Shown piece by piece: positions 26,437 through 34,648 of a stretch of DNA of 64,000 nt (position 1 is its first letter; the number at the start of each line of letters is the position of its first letter). A program made the translations under genes and the position numbers. Where the stretch lies: the NCBI GenBank assembly GCA_015060245.1, contig SUYU01000004.1:62001-126000 (forward strand), written 5' to 3'. The notes under the pieces are model-generated. The model saw nothing but the letters and a program-made list of their open reading frames with translations. It ran no database searches and was not told where the DNA came from. This DNA is from Bacteroidales bacterium (lineage in GTDB: Bacteria > Bacteroidota > Bacteroidia > Bacteroidales > UBA932).

Positions 26437-27369
26437 ATGGATATTGTTTTTTGTACCGACAAGAATTATATAATGCCAACTGGTGTATTGATGACTTCCA
26501 TATGTGTCAATAATGCATGTCATGACATAATGTTTCATGTTGTATGTAATCCGAATGTCACCCAAAATGACAAGGATGATTTGACATCCATAACTCTAAA
26601 ATATGGAAAGAAGATAGCCTTCTATAATGTGGATGCGGCATCGGTTACTGATTTTTCTGTAGGAAGGAAAGGACAGCCGGGCCATATTACCATTGCTACC
26701 TATTATAGGTTGCTTCTGCCAATATTACTGCCGCAGGAGGTGAAAAAAGTGTTGTATCTCGATTCCGACATTATTGTAAGAGGAGATATTGGACCATTAT
26801 TTGACACCGATTTGGGCAATGCTGCCGTGGGGGCTGTTGCAGATATGTCAGAGGGCCAAATATATATGTATAACAGATTGAGATATTCTTATCAATTTGG
26901 TTATTTCAATGCCGGTGTATTGCTCATTAATTTGGAGTATTGGAGAAAGAACAATATTTTGGGTGAGTGTGTTGAATTTGCAAAACAATATCCCGAGAGG
27001 ATCAAATTACATGACCAGGATATTTTAAATTACTTGTTGAGAGAACGGAAAAGGGCTTTGCCTTTGACATATAATTTTCAGGAAGGTTTTTTATATACCG
27101 AGGTTGCTGTCTCTTTAGAAAAATATGAAGATGAGATATTTGCAACAGAGAGTGATCCTGCAATAATTCATTATACAGCAATCAAGCCTTGGTTCAAACT
27201 GTGTGACAATCCATATAGAGGGGTATTTTTGGAGTATAAGTCTTTGACAAAATGGAAAGATATGCCTTTGGTTCCTGTGACCCTTAAAGAGAAATTGAAG
27301 AAGATTTGTATAAAATATGGGATACTTAATTTTGCGGTGCGTTCATATAGGAACATTAAATTGAATTAG
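26437..27369 (+). CDS. Family 8 glycosyltransferase (LgtC-like)
   Basis: 310 residues. IVFCTDKNYIMPTGVLMTSI at the start, the metal-binding D109-S-D111 in VLYLDSDIIVRGD, FNAGVLLINLEYW, HDQDILNYLL and the final H-Y-T-x-x-K-P-W define GT8 (LgtC/RfaJ type). These are retaining galactosyl- or glucosyltransferases using UDP-sugars, which fits the GalE gene upstream. The next gene begins directly after its stop. Confidence 0.92.
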   Translation: MDIVFCTDKNYIMPTGVLMTSICVNNACHDIMFHVVCNPNVTQNDKDDLTSITLKYGKKIAFYNVDAASVTDFSVGRKGQPGHITIATYYRLLLPILLPQEVKKVLYLDSDIIVRGDIGPLFDTDLGNAAVGAVADMSEGQIYMYNRLRYSYQFGYFNAGVLLINLEYWRKNNILGECVEFAKQYPERIKLHDQDILNYLLRERKRALPLTYNFQEGFLYTEVAVSLEKYEDEIFATESDPAIIHYTAIKPWFKLCDNPYRGVFLEYKSLTKWKDMPLVPVTLKEKLKKICIKYGILNFAVRSYRNIKLN

Positions 27370-28332
27370 ATGGAAAAATTGCTCTCAATAATAGTACCTG
27401 TATACAATACCGAAGAGTATCTGTGCCGATGTCTTGAATCCATTTTTGACAAAAATGCAGATAGCGCTCTTTATGAGGTTATTGCAGTTAATGATGGTAG
27501 TCCCGACAATTCAATGCACATACTTCGGGGCTTTTGTGGCATTTATAGCAATATGGTGCTCATTGATAAGGAGAATGGAGGGGTCTCTTCTGCAAGAAAT
27601 CTTGCTTTGCAAAGGGCTGCTGGAAAGTATGTGGCTTTTGTTGATTCTGATGATGCAATTTTTGATGGGGCCCTTGTGCATTTGTTGGATGTGCTCAGGG
27701 AATGCAAGGATGATATTGTTGTAATGCGTTCTTTTATGCACGCAGATATTGAGCGGTATGGCTGGAGTAAAATATTTAACAATGCGGAGGTTGAAAAACC
27801 GGTATCGGTCATAAACAGAAAATATTCACGTGGATCTGTATGTGGATGTGCCTTTTCCACATCCTTGTTGAGGAGTAATGGAATATTGTTTCCTGAGGGT
27901 GTAAGAAATGGTGAGGATACTATCTTTTTCTTTATGTCACTATTCTGGGCAGATTCTGTAAGGTTTCAGGATATTAAGTTTTATAATGTGATTGGCAGGG
28001 AGGGTAGTGCCTCAAATACCTATACGGCACAAAGGTTGGATTCATCAGTTTTGGGGGTGAAGTTTGTATGCGGGCTTATTGAAAGATTCTCATCTGATGA
28101 GAAAGTTGACATTTTCAAATATCTCAAATATATTTTGATTGATTCTATTGTAAAAGCCACAATCAGTACACCGGGTTGCGGATACAAATATTTGAGGAAA
28201 CTTGGGCTTGATAAGTTAAGAGAGTCAGACTGTAGAAAAATAACGTACGCAAAATATAAGATGGCAGTAATGAACAGATCATTATTGCTATATTATATTC
28301 TTGTTATGTTCAAAAAATCAGTACTGAAATAG
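27370..28332 (+). CDS. Family 2 glycosyltransferase
   Basis: 320 residues. LSIIVPVYNTEEYLCRCLES, VNDGSPDNSM, GVSSARNLAL and FVDSDDAIFDG are GT2 motifs. It abuts the GT8 gene with no spacer. It is the last gene of the polysaccharide locus; rmuC follows on the opposite strand 17 bp further on, and no terminator hairpin is obvious in that gap. Confidence 0.9.
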   Translation: MEKLLSIIVPVYNTEEYLCRCLESIFDKNADSALYEVIAVNDGSPDNSMHILRGFCGIYSNMVLIDKENGGVSSARNLALQRAAGKYVAFVDSDDAIFDGALVHLLDVLRECKDDIVVMRSFMHADIERYGWSKIFNNAEVEKPVSVINRKYSRGSVCGCAFSTSLLRSNGILFPEGVRNGEDTIFFFMSLFWADSVRFQDIKFYNVIGREGSASNTYTAQRLDSSVLGVKFVCGLIERFSSDEKVDIFKYLKYILIDSIVKATISTPGCGYKYLRKLGLDKLRESDCRKITYAKYKMAVMNRSLLLYYILVMFKKSVLK

Positions 28333-28349
28333 CAGGATATAGGCAGTAC

Positions 28350-29783
28350 CTATTCAATCTCCAGCAGTTGTTTGCTCTCTTCGGGCTCAAGACTCTCAAC
28401 TGAGCGCAGTTTGCGCTGTATGGCGCGTGTGCGTGTTCCAATGAGGGTGTCCATGTCGTTCAAACCACCCTGGATCTTGTTCTTGGCTTTGTCGAGCAGA
28501 CCTCCAAAGGTCTCGAATTCGGTCTTTACCGCACCGAGTGTCTCCCATACTTCGCTGCTTCGTTTTTGTATTGCCAAAGTCTTGAAACCAATCTGCAGGC
28601 TGTTGAGAATTGCTGCCAAAGTGGTTGGTCCTGTGATTATTACATTGTATTGGCGTTGTATGTGCTCAAGCAGGTCGGCCTTGCGTACCACCTCTGCGTA
28701 TATTCCCTCAAACGGCAGGAACATAATTGCAAAGTTTGTTGTGTATGGCGGTTCAACATACTTGCTTGAGATCTCTTTTGCATTGAGTTTGATTGCGTTG
28801 TCAAGTTCCTTCTGGGCCGCCTCAACTGCCGTAGGGTCGGCAAGGTCGTATGCGTTCTGCAGTTTTTCATAAACATCTTTAGGAAATTTGGCATCTATCG
28901 GGAGCCAGATATTTGGAATCTCATCTGAACTGCCTGGCAATTTTACGGCAAACTCCACAACCTCGCGGCTTCCTTTTCTGGTTATGACATTGGCCGAATA
29001 TTGGTCTGGGGCAAGGATATTTTCAAGCAGCATCTGCAATTGTATCTCACCCAAACCTCCACGCATCTTCACATTTCCAAGCACCTTCTTGAGGCCTCCC
29101 ACATCATGTGCAAGGCTCTTCATTTCACCCAAACCCTGCTGCACCTCATTAAGTTGTTTGCCTACGGTCTCAAAACTCTTTCCAAGCCTCTCTGCAAGGG
29201 TCTTGTCAAGTTTTTCGGCCACAGTTACCCTAATGTTTTCAAGGCGTTCATCTGTACTCTTGAGCAGTTGGTTCTGGGTTTTGTCAAGACGCTCAAGGCT
29301 CTCTTTCTGGGTCTTGTCAAACTGCTCCAGGGTGTTTTTCTGTGATTTTTCGAGTTGAGCAAAGGCCTCTTTCTGCGATTTCTCAAGTTGGTCAAAGGAG
29401 TCTTTCTGACTCTTGCCGAGTTGGTCAAATGAGTCCTTCTGGCTTTTGCTCATTATAGAAAATACTTGCGTCTGGGTCTCCCTGAGTTCCTTTCTGGCTG
29501 CAGATTCTGCCTCCCTGTACTCCCTTTCAAACTCTCTGAACTCTCTGCCAAAATTCTGCTGCCTCTCTGCAAAGAGTTGCATGCCCTCGCCAAACTTCTG
29601 CATACCCTTGCCGAACTCCTGCATTCCGGCCTCCAGAGCCTGCACCCTGTTGCCATATTCGGCAAGAATCTTTTCACTCTCTTTCCTGCTCTTGAGAATT
29701 TTTGCCTGCAATACAATTACTGTAACAGTTGCAATAACTGCAATAAGCAACAGAACAATAGCGCCAGTTACAAGATGCTCCAT
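28350..29783 (-). CDS. rmuC: DNA recombination protein RmuC
   Basis: 477 residues. One N-terminal membrane helix (about 5-25) is followed by a ~200-residue coiled coil and then the RmuC domain (GGLGEIQLQMLLENIL, LPIDAKFP, FLPFEGIYAEV, GPTTLAAILNSLQIGF), a predicted PD-(D/E)XK-like nuclease fold that limits inverted-repeat rearrangements. In the coiled coil an 11-residue unit of the type KSQKDSFDQLG recurs about six times in line, an 11-mer right-handed coil pattern. It lies 30 bp behind the cation exchanger on the same strand and is probably co-transcribed. Confidence 0.93.
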   Translation of the reverse strand: MEHLVTGAIVLLLIAVIATVTVIVLQAKILKSRKESEKILAEYGNRVQALEAGMQEFGKGMQKFGEGMQLFAERQQNFGREFREFEREYREAESAARKELRETQTQVFSIMSKSQKDSFDQLGKSQKDSFDQLEKSQKEAFAQLEKSQKNTLEQFDKTQKESLERLDKTQNQLLKSTDERLENIRVTVAEKLDKTLAERLGKSFETVGKQLNEVQQGLGEMKSLAHDVGGLKKVLGNVKMRGGLGEIQLQMLLENILAPDQYSANVITRKGSREVVEFAVKLPGSSDEIPNIWLPIDAKFPKDVYEKLQNAYDLADPTAVEAAQKELDNAIKLNAKEISSKYVEPPYTTNFAIMFLPFEGIYAEVVRKADLLEHIQRQYNVIITGPTTLAAILNSLQIGFKTLAIQKRSSEVWETLGAVKTEFETFGGLLDKAKNKIQGGLNDMDTLIGTRTRAIQRKLRSVESLEPEESKQLLEIE

Positions 29784-29813
29784 GATTGTAAATCAAATGT
29801 TTGTTCCCTGTGA

Positions 29814-30815
29814 TTATTTGTTGAGTGTAAGAATGATGTATCCTACATAAATAAGTATGAACAATATTGCTTCGGCGCGGTCAAGCGTACGTTTTTTGAA
29901 GGTAAAGGCGGTAATGAAGAGCAATATTGTTGAAATGATCAATGTGCTGAAATCAAGGTTGCCAATGTTGTTCATTCCCAGTGGGTGGATTACAGCACTG
30001 CCGCCAAGAATAAGGAATATGTTGGCTACATTTGAACCGATTACATTGCCAAGTGCAAGGTCTGCGTTTTTCTTTACTGCCGCAACTGCGCACGAGGCAA
30101 GTTCGGGAAGCGATGTTCCGCCGGCCATTATGGTTACGGCTATTACAGCATCTGATACGCCAAGCATCTTTGCAAGTGAACTGGCTGAGTCCACAAACAG
30201 ATTGCCACCATATACAAGGCCTGCCAATCCTCCAACAACCATGATGAGGGCAAGCCACATTGGGCGCTCTTTGGTTTCTCCTTCAGCATTCGCAGCATTT
30301 GCAGCGGACATCTCTGCCTTGGCTTCCGAAAGGGCAGGGGCGTTTTGTGTCTGTGAAGAGTATATTGTGTAGGCCATAAATACTCCAAAGAGACTCAGGA
30401 GCATGAGGCCGTCGGTACGGCTTATGATATTGGCAGAAGCACCGTCAAGCAGTACGTCGGAACCTGCAAAAATAAGGGTTGCAGCGGCAAGCAGTGCAAA
30501 AGGAATATCTTTCTTGATGTTGTTGCCGGTAAGCGGAAGCGGCATGATAAGGGCTGTGACACCCAAGATCATAAGAGTATTGAATAGATTTGAACCTACA
30601 ACATTTCCTACGGCAATGTCGGCATTTCCTTGTGCGGCAGAGAGAAAACTTACTACCATTTCTGGTGTTGAGGTTCCTATGCCCACTATGGTCATACCAA
30701 TTACAAATTCAGAGATTCCCCATTTTTTTGCTATTGCGCTTGCGCCATCTACAAGGTAATTTGCGCCCAAAAGGATAAGGGCGAGTCCTGCTATTAGAAT
30801 GAGAATATTTATCAT
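29814..30815 (-). CDS. Calcium/sodium antiporter (YrbG/CaCA family)
   Basis: 333 residues with ten to eleven membrane segments and the two family alpha-repeats: GIGTSTPEMVVSF with NVVGSNLFNTL in the first half, and GGTSLPELASCAV with NVIGSNVANIF in the second. The Glu of each (S/T)xPE motif coordinates the cation. A polar cytoplasmic loop (Ala/Glu-rich) separates the halves. Inner-membrane exchange of Na+ or H+ for Ca2+. It shares a divergent promoter region with the phosphatase gene. Confidence 0.92.
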   Translation of the reverse strand: MINILILIAGLALILLGANYLVDGASAIAKKWGISEFVIGMTIVGIGTSTPEMVVSFLSAAQGNADIAVGNVVGSNLFNTLMILGVTALIMPLPLTGNNIKKDIPFALLAAATLIFAGSDVLLDGASANIISRTDGLMLLSLFGVFMAYTIYSSQTQNAPALSEAKAEMSAANAANAEGETKERPMWLALIMVVGGLAGLVYGGNLFVDSASSLAKMLGVSDAVIAVTIMAGGTSLPELASCAVAAVKKNADLALGNVIGSNVANIFLILGGSAVIHPLGMNNIGNLDFSTLIISTILLFITAFTFKKRTLDRAEAILFILIYVGYIILTLNK

Positions 30816-30890
30816 ATTGATAATTAGTGTGTTATATTAATGTATGCTTGTTGTTGATATCTTTTTTCAATTGTATCTTTTATGTAGATG

Positions 30891-30917
30891 CAAATGTACG
30901 ATAATTTATTATCTTTG
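30891..30917. promoter_or_regulatory. Divergent promoter pair: cation exchanger (-) and phosphatase (+)
   Basis: On the minus strand TACATTTG (30891-30898), and on the plus strand TATCTTTG (30910-30917), both exact -7 boxes set back to back 11 bp apart. No good -33 box is seen for either. Predicted leaders are about 70 nt (exchanger) and 47 nt (phosphatase). Confidence 0.6.
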
Positions 30918-30970
30918 TCTTCCTTAAATTGCCTTTTGGCAAAGGTTCACCAAAACTTAACATTTGTTTT

Positions 30971-31444
30971 ATGAAGAAAATTCTTTTTGTGTGTATGGGA
31001 AATATCTGCAGATCTGCAGCGGCAGAGGCTGTTTTGAAGAAGTATATTGCAGATAAGGGTTTGGAGAATGAGTATATGGTTGATTCTGCAGGCATTATAG
31101 GTTGCCATGTTGGGGAACCGGCCGACAGCCGTATGATTTCGGCTGCTGCGGAGCGCGGCTATAATGTTGATTCCATTGCAAGAAGGGTGTCGTCACAGGA
31201 TTTTGACCGCTTTGACGCTGTAATTGCCATGGATAACAACAACGTGTCTGATTTGCGCACCTTGTGCCGTACTTATGAGCACAACAAGAAACTCTGCAAA
31301 CTTACCGACTTTTCATCTGCAAGGTTTATGGAGAAATACAGGATGACCGAGGTGCCTGACCCATATTATGGTGGCCCCGACGGCTTTACGCTTGTGCTTG
31401 ACATGCTTGAAGATGCCATGCCCCAGATTTTGTCGAGGGTGTAG
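30971..31444 (+). CDS. Low-molecular-weight protein-tyrosine-phosphatase
   Basis: 157 residues. The active-site loop VCMGNICRSAAAE holds the nucleophilic Cys and Arg; the general-acid loop VPDPYYGG carries the Asp. The frame opens upstream at 30929, but ATG 30971 starts right at the conserved MKKILFVCMGN and fits the family length. Cytoplasmic; such enzymes often act on tyrosine kinases of capsule assembly (Wzc type), and no Wzc gene is present in this window. Followed by a strong bidirectional terminator. Confidence 0.92.
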   Translation: MKKILFVCMGNICRSAAAEAVLKKYIADKGLENEYMVDSAGIIGCHVGEPADSRMISAAAERGYNVDSIARRVSSQDFDRFDAVIAMDNNNVSDLRTLCRTYEHNKKLCKLTDFSSARFMEKYRMTEVPDPYYGGPDGFTLVLDMLEDAMPQILSRV

Positions 31445-31505
31445 CATCAGGTGAGCATATCTTTCGCAAGCATGTGGGATTATTCCGGCATCCACGAAAA
31501 ATAGA

Positions 31506-31537
31506 AACCCCAAAAGTCACATCTGACTTTTGGGGTT
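31506..31537. terminator. Bidirectional terminator between phosphatase and LolA-like gene
   Basis: Perfect 14-bp stem, AACCCCAAAAGTCA with its exact complement, around the loop CATC. It lies between two convergent genes. T-rich in the plus direction (TTCTTCTCTT); in the minus direction the stem is followed by a weaker tail. Confidence 0.9.
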
Positions 31538-31562
31538 CTTCTCTTATTTGGGCACTGTGGTA

Positions 31563-32159
31563 CTATTTCATCTGTTTCACAGGTGTGTCATATACGGTAA
31601 AGTTGCCGTTGGCCTCCTCCATTTTCATTACACATAGTGTAAGGTCTTTCTTGCTGTAACTCAACTCAAGTTTTACATACTGGCTCTTGGCTCCTTTGCC
31701 TTTTGTAATCATGAATACGTAATATTGTGGTGTCTCAAAGAACTTTACCTCTGCCGAATTCTCCTTTGCAACACCGTCAACGTCGCCGCCGATGCTCAGA
31801 AGCAGGGTATTCTTGAGGTTGCCCATACGGCTGTCCTGTTTGGTAGAGATCTTGTTTGTCTTTTTGCCCCTTACCATAGTGATATTGTCGCCGCTTATCT
31901 CAAGAAGATCGCCGGCAGGGGAGGTGTACTCCATCTTCAAACCGTTGGGACGAGTGTATGTAAGGTTTCCTTTGCTTACAAGTTCATTCTCCATCATTAC
32001 CATATGTTTGGTCTGGGTAAACGGACAGGTAACTGTTGTAAATTTTGCATTGGCTGCAGCAATCTTGTCAATTGCAGCTTTGCACTCCGATGCATATTGT
32101 GCAAATGCTCCTGAACAGCATAGAAGCACTGCAATCATTGTAATGAAAATCCTCTTCAT
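31563..32159 (-). CDS. LolA-like outer-membrane lipoprotein carrier protein
   Basis: 198 residues with a signal peptide (MKRIFITMIAVLLCCSGAFA, cleavage about residue 20), so periplasmic. The body has the LolA-type all-beta pattern: FTQTKHM near 50, GNLTYTRPNGLKMEYTSP near 65, and a C-terminal V-Y-D-T-P-V-K. It is the last gene of a nine-gene acyl-chain operon that also contains an MMPL exporter. Aryl-polyene clusters carry a similar LolA-like member, so it likely ferries the finished lipid rather than general lipoproteins. Convergent with the phosphatase gene. Confidence 0.82.
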   Translation of the reverse strand: MKRIFITMIAVLLCCSGAFAQYASECKAAIDKIAAANAKFTTVTCPFTQTKHMVMMENELVSKGNLTYTRPNGLKMEYTSPAGDLLEISGDNITMVRGKKTNKISTKQDSRMGNLKNTLLLSIGGDVDGVAKENSAEVKFFETPQYYVFMITKGKGAKSQYVKLELSYSKKDLTLCVMKMEEANGNFTVYDTPVKQMK

Positions 32160-32212
32160 AATTCAATATATTTCAGTTGTGTATCAGGCCACTGGGCCTC
32201 ATATTGGCCTGT

Positions 32213-32950
32213 TTATGAGTAAAGGCCTCCGTTGATTGAGATAACCTCTCCTGTGATGTATGAAGCATCTTTTGAGGCAAGAAAACCTACAAGGGCAGCC
32301 ACCTCTTCAGGGTTTCCGAATCTGCCTGCAGGAATCTGTGCTACAAGTTCCTCTTCGTTGAGACCCTCAACCATATCGGTCTTGATGAATCCAGGTGCAA
32401 TGGCATTCACTGTTACACCCCTTTTGCCTACCTCCTGAGCCAAAGCCTTTGTAGCGGCAATTATACCGCCTTTTGCAGCAGAGTAGTTGGTCTGTCCGGG
32501 AAGACCTTTAAGGCCGCTGAGCGATGCCATGTTTATTACCCTTCCGAATTTCTTTCTCAACATTGGCTGGATAAGCGGCTGGGTAACATTGTAGAATGCG
32601 TTAAGTCCAATGCCAAGTACCTTGTACCAATCCTCCGACGGCATAAGCGGAAGTATGTTGTCTTTTCTTATACCCGCATTGTTTACAAGAACCTCAATAT
32701 ATTCTCCCTTGTGGGCAGCCTGCCATCCTGTGATTGCGGCAACTGTCTGCTCAAGGTTTGAGACATCAAATTTCAAAAGTTCACCTGTGCCGCCGGCCTC
32801 TTCAATCAGTTTGATTGTAGCCTCGGCCTGTGCCTCATTTGAAACGTAGTTCACTATTACATTATATCCCATAGAGGCAAGTTTAACGCTGACTGCCCTT
32901 CCTATTCCGCGGCTTCCGCCGGTTACCAATGCATGTTTCATATTTTTCAA
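32213..32950 (-). CDS. FabG-type 3-ketoacyl-ACP reductase
   Basis: 245 residues, classical SDR. Cofactor loop TGGSRGIGRAVS (10-21), NNAGIR at 90-95, catalytic S143, Y156 and K160 (YSAAK). It reduces 3-ketoacyl-ACP to 3-hydroxyacyl-ACP with NADPH. Its place beside ketosynthase, ACP and dehydratases shows it serves this dedicated acyl pathway; the housekeeping FabG is probably elsewhere. The 120-bp spacer upstream contains three ~40-bp tandem repeats. Confidence 0.9.
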   Translation of the reverse strand: MKNMKHALVTGGSRGIGRAVSVKLASMGYNVIVNYVSNEAQAEATIKLIEEAGGTGELLKFDVSNLEQTVAAITGWQAAHKGEYIEVLVNNAGIRKDNILPLMPSEDWYKVLGIGLNAFYNVTQPLIQPMLRKKFGRVINMASLSGLKGLPGQTNYSAAKGGIIAATKALAQEVGKRGVTVNAIAPGFIKTDMVEGLNEEELVAQIPAGRFGNPEEVAALVGFLASKDASYITGEVISINGGLYS

Positions 32951-32959
32951 GTTTTATTT

Positions 32960-33075
32960 GTTTTCAATCAAGTTTAACGTTTTCCAATTACGGTTATTGT
33001 GTTTTCAATTTTAACGTTTTCCTACCACGGTTATTGTGTTTCCAATCAAGTTTATCGTTTTCCAATTCAGTTATT
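32960..33075. repeat. Three imperfect 37-41-bp tandem repeats in an operon spacer
   Basis: Copies at 32960-33000, 33001-33037 and 33038-33075 share GTTTTCAAT, TTTAACGTTTTCC and CGGTTATTGT segments; the second lacks four bases. The array fills the spacer between the CrtI-like and FabG-type genes and just overlaps the former's last codons. On the transcribed strand it is A/G-rich. Confidence 0.8.
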
Positions 33076-34648
33076 CAAACTTCAGGCCATCTGCTGCGGC
33101 CTCCATTCCAATAATCTCTGCGCAGGTAAAGAATGAGGTCATGCTTACTCCAAGTACACCATGAAGATTGAGGTTCTGTCCGGTAAGGAAAAGGTCCGGA
33201 ACAGGAGTCTTTGGTGTGAGGAGAGTAAGCATAAGGTTGCTGTAGTCTTTCCTGATGCCGTATGCACTTCCGCAGGCTGTTGCAGTGTAGTCTTTGTATG
33301 TAAGCGGAGTGCTTGTGTATGAGGCTATTATATTCTCCTTCAGGCCAGGTATTATGCTCTGCGCAAATTCAATGCACTGCTCCGCCTTTGCCTCTTTGAG
33401 TGCCAGGTACTCATCTCCTCTATGGCCCACTTTTGTGCCACTGAAGCGCTCCACTTCTCCCCAGGTCATTGGGGTAAGAAGATCCAATTGCCCTGCATAT
33501 GCCTCCTGACAGGTTGATACGTCTTTGGAGTAGTAACTCATGAGCATGGAACGTACGCCTTGAGGATGGCCGTTTTGAGCATCTGTTGCAGTTGTGCCGC
33601 TCCAGAGACTCTCTCCATTGGCCAGATTATGTATATATCTGTTCCGGTTCAGGTATTTGACCGAATTCTCTTTGAGGGCCAGATTTACCGTAAACATTCC
33701 TGTGGTATTCTCCAGACGGTTGATGCGGTTGCGGTATACCTTCCTCACGTGTGCGCTCTCCTTTATAAGTTCAAGGGTTGCCGACGGATGGAGGTTTGAT
33801 ATTACCTTTTTTGCAAATACATCAATTGTTTCATTGACTTTGAGTTGCAGGCCATTCTCCTGCTGCTCCCTGATTTCAGTAACCTTGGCTCTTGTACACA
33901 CAACTCCGCCCATCTTTTCAATGGAGTGGCAAAGTGAGTCGGAAACCATATTTCCGCCACCTGCAAGCCTGTATGCGCTCTGTATGAATGAACTGTTTAT
34001 CTGTGCGTAGGTGTAGAGCGGAAGGGCAGGGGTGAGTTCCATCTTCAAGGATGTACCGGCCAGCACTTCGCGCAAAAGAGGATCGGTTATTGTCTCATTT
34101 ACAAACTCATAAGCAGAACGCGCAAAGAGTGACTGCGTATATATTGCACCATCATCCTTGGGCGAAAAACTCTTTGGAAGCGCATCTCCAACCTCCTTTA
34201 GAAGCGCCGTATACTTTTTAATGTTCTCTTTCTGATGCGGAAAATACTCTGTCATTCTTGCTGCAAAGGCCTGATAACCGTTGGCAAACATATATGATTT
34301 GCCGTTTACAACCACCTCATCAAATGCGTCGGCATCCATCTTCTGCCAAGGCAGATGCATAAGTCCAAAGTAGTTGAAGAGAGCATTGAGCGGTTGTCCT
34401 TCATCAAGGCCTCCTACATAGTGGAGTCCTGTATCAAATTCGGCCACCCTGGCATGTGTGCTTGACGCAGGTCTATTTACCTTTCTTCCAAAACTCTGCA
34501 GACAGCCTCCCAAAAGGGCATTCTGTTCAAGAATGCACACCTTCAACCCCTTTTTTGAGAGGATATAACCGCACTGGAGACCTCCGAGACCTCCACCGAT
34601 GATTGCAACATCAAAGCCTTTGCCGTTAATCTCTTCTGCCTTTACCAT
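33071..34648 (-). CDS. Phytoene-desaturase-like FAD oxidoreductase
   Basis: 525 residues. The N-terminal FAD loop VAIIGGGLGGLQCGYILSKK is followed by an acidic strand end and GGCLQSFGR, then FDTGLHYVGG, and a C-terminal GVLGVSMTSFFTCAE that would close the FAD site. This is the CrtI/CrtISO/RetSat-type amine-oxidase-like superfamily, which desaturates, isomerises or saturates polyene chains. No carotenoid genes are near, so the substrate is probably the acyl chain built by the operon. It overlaps the MMPL gene by 23 bp, suggesting translational coupling. Confidence 0.82.
   Translation of the reverse strand: MVKAEEINGKGFDVAIIGGGLGGLQCGYILSKKGLKVCILEQNALLGGCLQSFGRKVNRPASSTHARVAEFDTGLHYVGGLDEGQPLNALFNYFGLMHLPWQKMDADAFDEVVVNGKSYMFANGYQAFAARMTEYFPHQKENIKKYTALLKEVGDALPKSFSPKDDGAIYTQSLFARSAYEFVNETITDPLLREVLAGTSLKMELTPALPLYTYAQINSSFIQSAYRLAGGGNMVSDSLCHSIEKMGGVVCTRAKVTEIREQQENGLQLKVNETIDVFAKKVISNLHPSATLELIKESAHVRKVYRNRINRLENTTGMFTVNLALKENSVKYLNRNRYIHNLANGESLWSGTTATDAQNGHPQGVRSMLMSYYSKDVSTCQEAYAGQLDLLTPMTWGEVERFSGTKVGHRGDEYLALKEAKAEQCIEFAQSIIPGLKENIIASYTSTPLTYKDYTATACGSAYGIRKDYSNLMLTLLTPKTPVPDLFLTGQNLNLHGVLGVSMTSFFTCAEIIGMEAAADGLKFE

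Noticed and set aside
29413..29850. Plus-strand frames over rmuC (145 and 115 codons)
   Set aside because: Low-complexity Ser/Leu-rich antisense of the RmuC coiled coil.
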